Source: Xenopus tropicalis (taxonomy: Eukaryota > Chordata > Amphibia > Anura > Pipidae). Taken from it: a stretch of 64,000 nucleotides of DNA. The translations under genes and the position numbers were made by a program. Where the stretch lies: positions 177,184,019-177,248,018 of the forward strand of contig NC_030677.2 of NCBI RefSeq assembly GCF_000004195.4. The letters run 5' to 3'. Below are positions 19,501 to 34,500 of this stretch, piece after piece. The first letter of the stretch is position 1. Each line of letters starts with the position of its first letter. The notes beneath the pieces are model-generated. The model ran no database searches and had not been told where the DNA came from. It saw nothing but the letters and a program-made list of their open reading frames with translations.

Positions 19501-22500
19501 CTCTTTCTAAAGACTTCAGAGAGCTCTTTCAATGTAAGCATGGGAATATAACACACTTCAACAACAAAGAGCAAACCAAATTAAATGACTTGAGATTTAT
19601 ATATGACAGATTGCTCCAATATCTTTTACAATGTTTTAAAGGGACGACAGCTGCCCCAGGATTGCTGCTTTGCAAAGTTGCTTAAAATTATGTTTTCTTT
19701 CGTTAGGCAAAATATAATTTTTTGGGTTGACATGTCCTTTAAATGCACATGATATTTGTTGTATCACCTTTATCTATCAATATAGTTAAATAAAGATCAA
19801 ATATCTATATGTGGAAATATGATAAAAAGTAAAAAACAAAAAACAATCATGACCCTATCAAACACCTACTTCCTCCACTGCAGTATATATCTAGCATCTA
19901 ACAAGCCTGCTAAGCTTTATTAGGCTGCATTAATATTTCTATTGTGTAGATTTCTGTTTTGTCTCTCTGTTGAACAGCATTTGTTATTTAGCTGAATTCA
20001 TAATCTACAAAATGCTCATGATATGGATATGATTTGTGTAGCAAATACATCAGTCATGTAGTAATTATATATATTCTATATTTTCCTAAAGGCTGTGTTA
20101 AAGCTGGAAAAGAATAACTACAATGCTTGGGTGTTCATTGGCTTGGCGGCATCTGAACTGGAGCAACCAGAACAAGCCCAGGCAGCTTACAGAAAAGCAG
20201 TAGAGATTGAACCGGACCAATTACTTGCTTGGCAGGTATGTCATACACAGACACTGCATAATGTATCTTATAGTAACGTCAATAGTTTCACTTTTGATTG
20301 TGTCTTGTAATGATTGTCACACATAACATTTAACATTTATTTCTACACAGTATAAAAACAAATTATCTGCATGGAGATCATATACATCTGTGTAATTATT
20401 ACATATGGGAGGATTATTAATTAAGTTGGACTAAAAGAGAACTTGCTATATTTGTAGACATCTACTGAATTGTAGAGCAAGCCGGAGATGTCAAAATGTG
20501 TTTGCTGGATCATCCTTATAGTCTATCTGTATAACAGATGCAAATGGACATGGCTCAGTTCTCTGTTATAGTGGGATAGCCTCAGCAGAAATATTGAAGC
20601 AGCAGATAAGTTTACTCTGCATTAACTGCTGGAGTAAATTGAAAGAGATTGCTAGAAATTGTATTAACATAGGGTACTGTCTGTTATTCCAGGAAAAGCA
20701 AATCAGACAGATGCACAGAAATTTACTTTTTAAATGTGAAGGAAAGGTGAAATCATAGGGGGGCACTTAACATTTGGCACAGTGATTTCACCTTTCCTTT
20801 TCCTTTCAACTGGACAAGATGGGAAATTTCCTTATTTTACAGCTTTCTGCATAATTTATTCTACACATCTACATTCTAAATCCAAAATTAGTAAACTGTT
20901 TATCTTAATTATGCACAGGGACTTGGAAATTTATATGAAAAAGTCAACCAAAAGGACTTTAAGGAAGATTTGCCAAATGTGTACCAAAAGCTTCTGGAGC
21001 TGTACAAAAGGTAATCATTCATAATTTCTAACTAAAATTCCTAAAATCCCTTGGTTACTCTGTACGTCCAGCATTTTGTACTGGTTATGCCAGACTGGGC
21101 CTGTTGTGTTCAGGTGATTGAAAGTAGTGCAGCCAGTTGCTAGCACATAGTGGAGTCACCTATAACTGTAGCACATTAGTGTTAAATTATTAGCACAGAG
21201 AACAAATTAGCCCAGTACATGTTTATATTTAAAAATCATGCAAGGCTATTGTATTTAAAGTGTATTCTTAGATGTATTGTTGCTGTATGTAGAGAGACAG
21301 TAACGGTTACCATGACTTTAGCAGTCGTGTCTATGGAATTTACCTTATGTATCTGCTCCACAAAGATCCAATTTCTAAACTTTTGAAATAAACCCTATCC
21401 TCCGCTGCTTGAGGAAACAACCCCCCTTGTCTGATAAGTATTGTGGGATTGGCATAAAGAGCAGCTTTGAAGAAAGTAGCCACAACTGTATAGAAGTGGT
21501 ATTATTTCAGTGTAGTTCTTCTGAGTAATAGCACTTTATCTGTTCCAGCTCTGACAAGCAAAAATGGTTTGAAGTTTGCAAAAAGCTTTCCGATCTCTAT
21601 CAGCAAGAAAAGGATTATGTGCGGGTAAGTATGTGAATATATATATATATATATTTTTTAGCTCTTCTTTGCATTATCACATTAAAAGCCATATAGTGGC
21701 TTATCGTGTAGGTCGTGTGACATAAATCACCATGTTTGACCATCACAATTTGTTAAGAGCATGTATGTCCCATGTGGATGCTGCCCTTTCACACCCAATT
21801 TTGTCCCCATTTTAGCACTTTGCACTTATCATATACAAATTAAGAATGTACCAGTGAATTATACTCCTCTAGATATAGAAGGATTGTGCTTAAAAAAAGT
21901 TGTATTTCGGACTGATTTATAGAGAAATTCCACCAAAACCCCTCTTGTCCCGCCCATCTGTTCCACTTCCTCCTGGGTGAATTCTCTGGATGTGCAGGGG
22001 AGTTGGTGGCTCTCAGTACACTCAGAAGCTAGGCTAACCTGATAGGGAACTGAAACCTGTCTTTGCTTGTGTGAATGCAGGGCTGTGATTGGCTATCCCC
22101 CTCCTGGTGTGCTTTTGGTAGGGACTGTTCGGACACACCCACCCTTCATTTGAAACAGGGACAGAGAACTGATAGGATCTTTATAGGGATCTCCAATAAA
22201 AGGGCCATTTTACAGACTGTATTCAATCTTTGCCCAAAGTGAAACCAGCACCATATATTATTCATAATTGCCTACAAAATTAGGGTTTTTTTTCCATTTA
22301 TCTAATATGTTTCCTTAAAGTTTGCTATCAGACTTATGTTATAAAAAACAAAGGCACCCAAATTCTCTGGGGCATGACAGTTTGTTAGCACCCTCCAGTA
22401 AATTCAGTCCCTAGCAAATAGCATGGTTGTACAGGTCCAGACAATAGATTACTCCACTCATGTGATTATAACTTTGTAACTAAACCCCCCTGTTTTTTTT

Positions 22501-25500
22501 TATTTTAAAGTATATGCACATGCACAGATACCAAATTACTAGTAAAGCCAGGGCATGTGCATCACTCTTTTGTCTTTTATATGCTTGTAGCTATTTTGAC
22601 CAAATTAGTTGCACTTCCATTGTCCTTTAAATTATATTTTAACCTTGGAATGCTCCTACACCCTCCCTTTTTGCCTAATACTATCTGACCCATATAGGTC
22701 TTGCTCAGTAAGCAGGAGAATCTTCTCAATTGTCAACCATTGCAATTTGCTGTTCTTGATCTCTGACTCGAGCTGCAGTTTGTACATATTCAGCCCCCAG
22801 AAGAATCAGGTTTAGAATATACTGTTTGTCGAAATGATTTATTTGTTGTACTACATATACAGGCTAAATACATTTCAGGGAGCCCATATGCCCGACCTTT
22901 TGGAACTGTCCAGTGGACTAAATAGAAGATATTTAATAGCTGTACTTTAGCTAAAGTTAATTTGATCAATTAACACGTGCACAGTACTTACCGTACATTT
23001 CCTTTCCATAATTGCTTTAAATGTAAAACGTAAACTGGACATAATTGTGAACTATATATAACAAATGTGCACTGCTATGCTATTTGTGTAAGTGACTTAC
23101 AGATTTTGGCTTTACACTGACTACATGCAATATAATGCCTGCTGCAACTTACAGATGAGTTCCACCGCAGCAAGAATCAAATGGAATCCGCCTTTGATTT
23201 GTACTGTGTCACATTATATTTTGCCAAGAATGTTTATGTGTCGATTTATTTTGTTGTTAGGCTGCACACACATGGCATCAGCTGATCAAAATGAAAGAAG
23301 ATGAGGGCATCAAGGCGAATGAACTTTATCCTCTCTGGAAAAGGATGACAGAGCTTTTGTGTGAAGATGTGGAAAAGCAGGATAATGAGACTCAGGAACT
23401 GGTACTGTATGGAATGGAAAGCGAATGTCATGTTTTCTACGCCATATAAACTATGATTGCTTATTAGAATACAGCCAAAGAGATGCTGATGTCTAATAAG
23501 AAGTTATTTGTGGATATAATAATGTTAATCAACAGACAAATGTTTTTAAACCACCAGGATAGTCCTATCATATAATATTATCTACCCAGGCTTAGGAAAT
23601 AATGAAAAAAATGCTTAAAATGGTATTTTCATAACTCTAATTAGGGATGGTTGGTAGGTGGTTGTTCCTGTCCTGTTGCCATGTTACAAAAACTGATGTT
23701 TAGTTAGTTCTCCTTTGGAAGTTGTAACTTATACAGTATGAGGTGGCAGAGTCAGCCAAGCCCAGTGTTCTCCTCAGATGTTTTTTGCAGGCCGGCCATT
23801 TTTTTTGGCAGTGTGGTTCTGCTCTGACCTGCACATAAATAAAATGAATAGACTAAAAGTTACAGAAGAATACTACATAGTAGGCAGTCTCACACTATAT
23901 GTTTATTTGGTGAACAAAACACTCATAGATTTATCCAAAATTAAAAAAAAATATTCATACTTAAAGGACAGAGGTACTTCAGTGCTCCATGGTTTCTGAG
24001 CAGCTCCTCCTGGGAGAAGCTCAGGGACAATGGGTTACTGAGGTACCTCTGTCATTTTGGTATGGCCAATTTTGTAGAATTTTGGATAAATCTGGTTGTT
24101 ATGTGCACCATATATACATTTCATGTTTGGGACAGCCTACGACTACTATTACTATATTGTTTATTCAGGGTCTAAGGCAGTATTCACACAGGTATGCTGT
24201 GGCTTACTCCTAAGTACTTGCTATAATTAATTGTTGTAATAGTTACAGAAACAGGTAGAACTGTGTGCTGTAATTGCTGACATGTACAGTCCTTTCAGCT
24301 TTCATAAGCTATACCCCCCCCCCCCCACTACCCAACTGTTTTTTTTCCCGAGAACACTGCAAGCCAAGTCCTCCATTTTTAGCTTCACTGTCCTGATCCT
24401 GTTTTCGCTGATCCACATCACCATGCCTGTTTTCTCCACTCATCCTTATTAAACAAATTGAAGTTTGCACGTAAAATAAATGTTTCAGTTCTTTCCAATT
24501 ACAGTGTAGGATTTGTTCTTCAGCATAATGAGACAATTCAGCCAATGGTCTGAATACCATTGGTTGAGGCACTCATTTTATAGACACAACCCCTTGTGTT
24601 TGGTTGCACAAAGACTGTTTTACTGTAAACAACAGTTGAGAGGTAGCTTACTTTCTATTAAAGTGGACTAGTTTATTTCAAAAGAAGTAGAACACAAGCT
24701 TTTTACTGTTTCAGCTGCTGAATGCATTTGAAAGAGCTATCCCCTGTATAGAAGAAATTCCAAGTGAGGAGCACCAGATGTTCTACCAGCACTATATCAC
24801 ATGCTTGTCTAAGGTAATATATTAATATTTGTTGTGTCAATATAGTTTCTCTTAATAAACCCACATTTTTATTATATTCTGCTTTTGTAGATTAGGGCCC
24901 TCATCTTACTTTAGACTTTATGATTCATGTAAACATTGTAACTTGGTTTGAAATAAGACACAGGTCCATAAAACCTGCCTGCTTGTTGATCCAGGGGAAG
25001 GCAAATAAAAACTGCTTAAAAATGTCAGTATTATCTATAAAATGGTATTGTAGGACTTTTAATTCTATGTTAGCTAACATTTCGTTGTGCAGCTTTACAG
25101 AGATTCTTAATAAACGCATCCGAGGGTTGAAATAAAACATGATAGTTTTGAGGTAAGGTAAACTATAGCTAAAATGAAAATGTAATATACCGTATATACT
25201 CGAGTATAAGCCGTTCCGAGTATAACCCGAGGTACCTAATTTTACCTAAGAAAACTGGAAAAACTTATTGACTTGAGTATAAGCCGAGGGAAATGCAGCT
25301 GCTACTGCAAGTTGGAGTGATATCACCCCCATCCCAGCAGCCAATTAGCAGAACAATGTGAAAGCATCAAGATAGCAGCTCCCAGTATATATCAGAATAG
25401 CACGCAATAGTAAGAAATCCAAGTCCGGCTTGGGACTCCCCCAGTTACATGGGAGTGGGAGAAACAATAGGTTATTGTACCGCCTTTCACAGTCCATCTC

Positions 25501-28500
25501 TTTCCTCTCATAGCTCTAAGGCCTCATTGGAGATACATACATTAAGCCCTTTAAATCATTTATAATAAATCTTTGTCTAAGGCTCATTTTGACAGTCTCT
25601 CTCACTTTCCCTCTTGCTCCCTCTCTCTTTATCTGACCCTATTTAAAAGAGCTTCTTTTAAAAGAGAATCCTCAATAGTCTGCTAATCCACTGGGTGTAC
25701 TGACAGAGAGAGAGACAAGAAAGACAAAAAGATACAGCCCTGGGAAATATAGCAGTGCTGTGACTGACATCCTAGGAAGGAAATATAGGCCATACAGGCC
25801 CGTATAGGCAATGGACAGCCCTTTTCATTGACACTGGAGGATAGCAGTCACAATACAGGAACCCCCCCACACGACACACACAATGACAGCATTGTCATTT
25901 ATTCCCTACCCCGTGAAGCGCCGCGTATGATACCGCCGCCGATGGTCACATCGCGTCGCATCGGTGCCCTGTCTGTACTCTTTCCCTGTAATGTGAAGCC
26001 AATGCTGCCGGTGCTCAATCATCTTTGCTGTTTGTTTGAATGCTACCGGCGCTCAACATGACAGCGCGCACGTTCGGATGTCCACAACGTGCGCGCGTTC
26101 GCAACGGTACCGTATATATGCGAGTATAAGCGCGAGTATAAGCCGAGGTTTACTTTTTCAGCACATTTTTAGTGCTGAAAAACTCGGCTTATACTCGAGT
26201 ATATACGGTAAGCTTTATCTCACTGAAATAAGAAACATTCTAAATATAATGAATTAAACATTCTCTACTGATTCTGAACTGATCAAGATTATGATTGACA
26301 GGTCTACAATATAATTTGGTGGGGTGGGTTGCACTATTTTCCTAGAAGATTTATTATAGCTCACTCTTTTAAAGTAACCATATGTAAGAGAAATCCTGTC
26401 TCTTTACATGTAGGATTTGTGTCAGAGTCAGTTGTTTTGTTAGATTGTGTTTGTGCTAGAGTCAGTTATTTGAGTTGTCTCTAATATGCCTGTTAGGACA
26501 GGGTGCCCCCCAAAAGAAGTATTAGACTTACCCGTTACTTACTTATCAAAATCCTACCCCGACTTCTACATGAAGAGAGACAGATATAGTGAGTAACTTG
26601 ATTATTTCAGGAACAGTGCATCATTTTAAATTGGTTATATTTTGAAGATTTCATATTTTCATGAGATAAAGCTTATATTAAATTTTCATTTTCACAATAG
26701 TTCCGCTTTATATGCTTCACCGTTAAAGGAAAACTATACCCCCAAACAAACCCTGTTTCATCTAAATAAACCACTTTTTTAGTAGTATGTGCTATTGGGT
26801 ACTCCTTAATAGAAAATTGCCGTTTTAAGAATTAAGGGCTGCCTCCTGGAATCATAGGATCCACAGTGCCCACAAACAAGCCAAGGCACACATACAAACT
26901 AGGCCACATCAGCCAATTAATTATATTTAATATTTGTATTTATACAAGTTGCAAGGATTCCAACTGTAAGAACATGAGGCATACATGGCAATTGTAGTCA
27001 TTTTTTAATTGATATACATTCATCAGTGTGATCAGTTCAGGTGCCCAAACAAATGAATTATTCCTTGCAAGAAAATATTTTGGATCTTTCTTGCTTTTTC
27101 TCTCTTGTGCCTTTTGGAGATAGATAAATGAATTTGCGCTCACTGTGAATGACAGGGTCTATAGATAGCTAAATAATATACCTGTATACGGAATAAGAAG
27201 TTAATTTCTAATATTGTAATTTTATTTTACCTTTTAAGCTTCCTCTTGAAGAAGCCAAAATGAAGGAGATATGTGGAAACATGATCACTGTGTACCCTTC
27301 TCTCATATACCCACAAAAAGTACTCGCCTTACACTACATAAAATCTGGTAACTGTATTCTTTATTCTGTTGAGATTGTTACCTGCTAATTAACTAAGGTT
27401 TACAGCTTATCCAGTTATCCAGTGCATGGGAAATGAAATCTAGAGAAGCTACATGTTAGGGCTGATAGGGCTAGATTGCTTAAAATAATAGAATAGAATT
27501 TGTATTTACTTTGCTGGTCAATGTTAGCACATGGTCCTTTTTAAAGAAAGACTTTTTTTAATTTCCCAATTTTTCTCTTTTGTAACTTTTAAACTGAAAT
27601 TGTTTTTCATGTTCGTCGAAGTTAAATCACCAAACAGTATTGGGTGTTTAATAAATCTTTTTCATAAATAGCATTTGTTATATTTTTGAGCTCCCTCAAT
27701 TCAGTATTTTTTTACTCCTGCAATGATCCATCCCTGAGTATCAGAGTGATAACAAGCTGGCTTAAAATTTATTGGCTGATGGATTCAGTGATTTCCCTGG
27801 TTGAACAAATTATGGTGATTTAAACCCAAAAATTAAAACATGCTGCTCTAAACACTTTTGCAAATTACTGTCATTTTGTAGTTATTTTTTGTCTTTTTTT
27901 TTTTTTTTTTTTAGATCTAATGAATTGTAGGCACCAGTCTAGTTGTCTCTAAAAGTCTGAGAGCCAGCAACTGTGGGGTAAACTGAGTATTCAGGACATG
28001 CACAGATAGTTAGGGTTGCTGGCAGTCTGAAAGAGAGCTGTTGAGCCAAAAGACTGCTAAAATAGATTACATGGCTCTAAAACTATTAAAGCACACAGTG
28101 TCTGTCTAAGGACAGCAAATTGTTGGTTCTGTGGAGTCACAATAAAATGCAGAGATTTAGTTGAAGGGTAGCAAAAAATACTCTGTTATTTTTGTTTTCT
28201 TCAACTACACGCAAGGGAGAACACATTGTACCAATTCTTACTTGGTAATATTCAGCAGTACCATATGCAATTGCAGGGAGACAAAAGCAGGTAATTATAC
28301 ACAGGGACCTCTCCATTTCCCTACTGATTGCCAGTTATGTGTCATTCTTTTGCATGATGACGTGTAGTTAAGCTGGTGAATCAGAAGGGTGAGGGCTGTT
28401 TGCGGTTTTGTGTTTTTGAAAAAGGATATAAAATACAAATTCATCTTTCCCCATTTGCTGCCTTTTTCTGACTTTTTCAAGCTTTCAGATGGGGGTTGCT

Positions 28501-31500
28501 GACCCTGGCAGCCCATAAACTATTGATCTGTGAGGCAACAGTTATATTGCTATTTTTTATTACTTATATGTTGTGACATGCTGAATGCCTGTACATGTAA
28601 TTTTTGATTGAAAATAGTTATGGAAGGCAGGTAAGAAGAGAATCTGGAGCATAGAGACAGGGACACCACTTCTTCAGGTTAATTTAGGGCAAATTATTCC
28701 CAACATAAAGCTCACAGCTCACATCAACAAACAGTTCAGCAAACTTGTTCAGAAGCTTGTCCCCTTTCTGGGACTCTCACCTTCCAGAGTAACTTCCACA
28801 CTCTGGAACCTTTTAAGGGTTTCTCACTATCCCCAGTTGTTGGTTCCTTCAAACCACGTACTTCTACTAATGAAATAAATGCTCAATTTTAGGTGATACC
28901 ACTGGAGAGGCTATATGTTGCTACAGCAGGCTTCTGGAACTTGATCCTTTGAATGGGCCTGGACTTATTGGAATGGGGATCAAGGCACTGCATGGCAGAA
29001 ATTATGTGCTGGCTTCAGAAAACTTGTCCAAAGGTAAAAATTCACCGAGCATATGTGCTGAGTGTTGTTATTCCTGCCAATACAGCAGATGAGGGAATAT
29101 CCAGTACAACTGCTCTTTATTGTTTTCCAGGGCTGAAAGGATTGAACTGCTGCCCTTTTGCTTGGTGTTGCCTGGCACAGGCTCAGCTAAAAACACACAA
29201 GTATGCAGAGGCTCTTGTATCCTGCGACCAAGGTAAGAAGGAATGAGAGCATCTCTTTGGCCATACTTTATTGTCCACAAAGGGCTGCATTTCTTGTTAA
29301 TTGTTGGTATAGAAAGTCATTGTATTCCCAAGACAAATTTGTTTGTCTTCTTTAGGGAATCAAGGAAAATCGAAAAAGTATCTACAGTATTTAGTTCATA
29401 CATTTTTAATATTTTATAAAGAATAAAGCTTGTAAGTAATGTTCTCATTTGTTTAGCAATAAAAGATTGCATGCAAGATAGTTTGGCACTCCAAACCATT
29501 GCTCAAAAAGACACAGCCCTTCGGTTGAAGGCAGAAGCATTATTAGAAGGCAGTGGCTCAGACAATGCAGAGGAAGCGCTAAAAGCCCTTGAGCAGGTAC
29601 AGTTAACGTTATTTATCTATCATTTTGGCTCTTTCTTTTTTCATTTTAAGACGTAGTAGTTATCATGACAGTATCTCTTGCCATCCTGTGCAAAATCAAA
29701 TTTAGTTGGATTTTTATAAATAAACAGATATTCCCATTACAATCCAGGGTCGGACTGGGGATAGCCATACTCTGCCTGTCCTATGCTGCCTGTGTGTGCC
29801 ATACTCTGCCTGCTCTATTCTGCTTGTGTATACCATACTGTGCCTGCCTTATTCTGCCTGTGTGTGCCATACTCTGCCTACCATATGTTGCCTGTGTATG
29901 CCATACTGTGCCTGCCCTATGCTGCCTCTTTGTGCCATACTCTGCCTGCCCTATTCTGCCTCTGTGTGCCATATTCTGTTTGCCCTATACTCCCTGTGGG
30001 AGATCAACCTGGCAGGGGGTTGTTCTGGGAGTTTTTTAGCAGTTGGAAATAGTCATTATATGGTCCCTAAGGTGTGTCATTATATGCTGGGGGTTGCTGT
30101 GCTATCCACAGGGGGGAGGCTGCATATGAATTTAAGGGTGTGTCTTAATATGAGCACCAACCATTTGGGTTTTTGCTGCGGTACCACCATTAATGTGGGT
30201 TTGGTCTTAAAAGCTCTTGTGATAACATAGGTGTGGTTTGAAATTGGTGCAGTTTAAAAAAGGGGAGTGGTAAAACTGGCTTTCATTAGCGGTCCTCGGT
30301 GCCACAGAAGTTGAACAGCAACCCTCTCCTTTTCTTGTCAGTTTTCCCTTTTTTCAGTGTAATTGGCTGAAGTTGTATAGTGTTCCTTGTGGGCAAATAG
30401 GCTCCAGAAAAAAGTTGAAAAAATATTGTTAGTATAGTAAGTGCTGTTATGAACACTTCAGCCATATATCTTCTGCATTGCTGAAATGACCCTACACTTA
30501 TTCCTATCACAGCAAGAGTGCAAATGAAAGCAGCAGAAGTGGAGAAAGCTCTTTGGCACACACACAGGCTGATTCACAAAATCCAAGAAACATTGCACTT
30601 GCTTCTCAGTTCATCTCACTTTAGACAAATCCTACAGTTCATGTTTTCCCCATGTTTTCTTAGCAGGTATACAATGTTAATGTTTGGGGCAATTTAGTGT
30701 AAATTAGAATTTATTTTCTAGTATTGACCATAAATTGGGCTTAGCCCACTTATACCTGAAAAAATGTTGGTGGGGGAAAAAAAAACAAAGCTGAAATTAG
30801 CATTTTGTATATAGGGCAGGGGGGGGCTGGAGGGAGCTGCAGGGGAGCTGGAGGAAGTCGCTGGGGCGGAGGGAGCCGCAGGGAGGGGAGCTGGAGGGAG
30901 CCACAGGGGAACTGGAGGAAGTTGCTGGGGGGGGGAGCTGGAGGAAGCCGCAGGGGAATGCACGCATGCCCGTCCACGGGGGGGGTGCACAACAAGCACG
31001 TTCCATCTTCGAATCCATATTGCTTCATGGTGGATTCACAGTACCTGGCGAATGCAAGTAAGTATTGGCATTCTTCCTTAATGAAATTATTGCTTGCTCT
31101 TTTGGTGCTGTTGGTAGTCCGTGGGTAACCTGTGCAGAGACGGATACCCAATCAGTCATTTATATAAAAAAAGTTGTTGGTAGCAGATTTTCTGTTCTCG
31201 ATACTGTTGGGTTGGGTATCCCTGTTCTATAATATGGCAAGTGCCCAGGGGTGCTCTAAAAGCATCATCTTGTTTTTCATACACTTCATATTTATGAGCT
31301 GCGAATTGCTCCAAAGGTGCCCTGTTGGCTCTGCCTGTGCCCAAAATCTATTGCAATAGAAGGCAGAAGCACTCCGACGCAGTTTATCTCTGCTAGTGAT
31401 ATTTTATTCGGCTAAATAAAGTAAATTGTTAGCAGTATAAATTAAGTTTAAGTGTCTTTTGTGATTTATTGCAGCTTGTTTTTTTGGAATCATAATGGCA

Positions 31501-34500
31501 ACATCTCATTTCTAGTCTGTAATGTAGGCAGTTTATATATAACATACAACTCATAATAATGTAAACTATATTAATATAAATATGCTTATTTATCAGTTAC
31601 ATTTGGGAAAATGTGAGTGTTGTCAGTTGTAAGTAATCTAATTAGTCTGTAATTGTTTTGTTTTTTTTCAATTATTTTTTGCAGTATTACTTTTCTGAAT
31701 CATATTCTTCTTGTGTAGCTGAAGCAAGTGGGTTGGCTGTTTCATGACCTTATGTGTTTATAAGCAGGCCAAAAAAACAGATACATGTAACTATAGCCTA
31801 ACTCGCTCCTAAACCACACTGAAAAAATATTCTAGCTTTCAAATTGCAGGTAAATTTAAATCAACAGTCAATGTTTGCAGTTCTAGTCCAAGATATTATT
31901 TAAGGAGATGACTGAGAGGTTAAAGCTACAGTGCATAAAAACAGTTAATTTTGGGGCTGATTTACTAAGACACGAATTCGAATCCGAATTGGAAAAATTC
32001 TGATTGGAAAACGAACATTTTGCGACTTTTTCGTATTTTTTTTCGATTTTTTTCGGCGCCTTTACGACTTTTCGGAAATTGACGCAACTTTTTTGTTACC
32101 AATGCGATTTGCGCGAAAAAACGAGAGTTTTTTGTAGCCATTACGATTCGCTCGTATCTTTTCGCGACTTTTTCATATTGAGCGCTCGTAAGCGGCGGGC
32201 GAAACTTTCAGACTTAGCATGATTTTGGAAGCCTCCCATAGGACTCAATGGCACCCTGCAGCTCCAACCTGGCCCAAGGAAAGTCTCCCATAGGGCTCAA
32301 TGGCACTCTGCAGCTCCAACCCGGCCCAAGGAAAGTCTCCCATAGGGCTCAATGGCACTCTGCAGCTCCAACCCGGCCCAAGGAAAGTCTCCCATAGGGC
32401 TCAATGGCACTCTGCAGCTCCAACCCGGCCCAAGGAAAGTCTCCCATAGGGCTCAATGGCACTCTGCAGCTCCAACCCGGCCCAAGGAAAGTCTCCCATA
32501 GGGCTCAATGGCACTCTGCAGCTCCAACCTGGCCCAAGGAAAGTCTCCCATAGGGCTCAATGGCACTCTGCAGCTCCAACCTGGCCCAAGGAAAGTCTCC
32601 CATAGGGCTCAATGGCACTCTGCAGCTCCAACCTGGCCCAAGGAAAGTCTCCCATAGGGCTCAATGGCACGTTGCAGCTCCAACCTGGCCCAAGAAAAGT
32701 CACCATACTGAAGCTTGAATGAATCCGAACGCTACGAAAAAATCGCAACATTTTGCGCAACTTTCGGAATGGCTACGAAAAAGGCGCGACTTTTCGCGCA
32801 AGTTTTAACACTACGAAAAAATCGCCAGATTTTGTGCAACTTTCGGAATACTACGAAAAAGTCGCGACAATTTTCCGAAAAATCACAAAATACCGATCAT
32901 TACGAAAAAAACGCAATCGGACGCATTCGGCCCGTTCGTGGGTTAGTAAATGTGCCCCATAGTGTTGGATAGACACTTTGAACTATTCCGGAGCTGGTCC
33001 CTTGCACAAGATCAAAAAGACACTGATTAAAAGAGGTACCACTGTATTGTGCAGGCACCCTATCCTCTAAGTCTTAAAGCTGTGTGTGAAAAGATTGACT
33101 TTCAAATGGGACAGTGGTTGTTAAAGTGATTCTGTCATGATTTTTATGGTGTACTATTTATTTCTAAATTACACTGTTTACATAGCAAATAATTCACTCA
33201 TTTAAAATGTTATTCTTGTACCAACAAATGTATTTTTTTAATTGTAATATTGGTGTGTAGGCACCATCTCAGTGCATTGTGCCTGAGTCTGAGCTTTCAG
33301 AAGGAGCCAGCGCTGCACATTAGAACTGCTTTCAGGTAACCTATTGTTTCTCTTACTCCCATGTAACTGGAGGAGTCGCAAGCCAGACTTAGATTTCTTA
33401 CTATTGAGTGCTATTCTGATACCTACTGCTATCTTGCTTCCTTCCCATTGTTCTGCTGATTGGCTGCTGGTGGGGGGGTGATATCACTCCAACTTGCAGC
33501 TCAGCGGTAAAGTGTGACTGAAGTTTATCAGAGCACAGGTCACATGGCTGTGGCACCCTGGGAAAATGAAGAATATGGCTAGCCCCATGTGAAATTTCAA
33601 AATTAAATATAAAAAAAACCTGTTTTTGAAAAACAGATTTCAATGCAGGATTCTTCTGGAGAACTACAAAGCTTTCCCTTCACATTCACCAGGACCACAA
33701 CAGGAGAGATTTTGAAAAATCACTATTAGATGTTAGCCATTTTTTGTTAGTCCCATTCATATTGGGCTTACCCCAAAAAAAATTACCATCATTATTATTT
33801 TTTTTTTTTAGTTTTCAAAAAATGATGAAACATGTCATGTTCTGCAGCATCCAGCTTTTTCCATTTATAACATGTACCTTTTCTTTTCATGTCTTTATTT
33901 TTAGATTTCTAATGCGGATAATGATCCAGAAATTTGTGCTATTAAAGGACACGCTTATCTAAAGAAAGGCTCCACAGATGTAGCTTCAAAGGTTTGTGTG
34001 ATTATATCTGATACTGAAGTAATACAATAAATGTAATTGCAGTTTGTTTGCTTATTTGTTCCACCTGCATACATCTTCAGTTAGCTGCATGAACAAAACT
34101 ATAGAAAATATGTATTCATAAAGAATTATTGTGGGTGTTGCCATCAGTAGCCTGTTCATGGAATAAAGCTGGCCATACACGCACCGTTAATATCGTACGA
34201 TATTCGGTGCGTGTATGGCAAGTCGGTGAGTCGACCGATATCGCAGGAACCTGCTGATATCGGTCGACTCGCCGATCGGGCCAGTTAAAAGATTTTGATC
34301 GGGCGCCATAGAAGGCGTGGGGTGTGGGAGCATTCACAACTCAAATGTTAAAGGCGCTGTTCACCTTTATATAAAGTTTTAATATTATGTAGAGAGTGAT
34401 AATCAAAAAATGAAGACCAATTGCAAATTATGTTAATGTGTGGTTTTTTAGTTATTTAGTTATTTTTTGTTCAAGTTTGGAATTTTAACAGCTATCTGGT

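Larger units (their letters stand above)
29597..33904 (+). other. SKIC3 intron 10 (longest intron seen in the gene)
   Basis: 4.3 kb. Holds a 34-bp minisatellite, a GGAGCTGG-rich tract, the 1-kb foldback element with 52-bp satellite and a T2-related element. No coding signal beyond low-complexity frames. Confidence 0.8.

Noticed and set aside
28953..29246. 97-codon frame over exons 8-9
   Set aside because: It is out of phase with SKIC3 and crosses the intron between the exons. The true frame is the TPR one.
29781..30230. Long Cys/Pro/Leu-rich open frames on both strands
   Set aside because: They are translations of the 34-bp tandem repeat, open in several phases and without a gene context.
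30718..31151. Pro/Ser-rich antisense open frames of 93 and 133 codons
   Set aside because: They come from the G-rich degenerate tandem repeat at 30815-30962. No splice or conservation signal.
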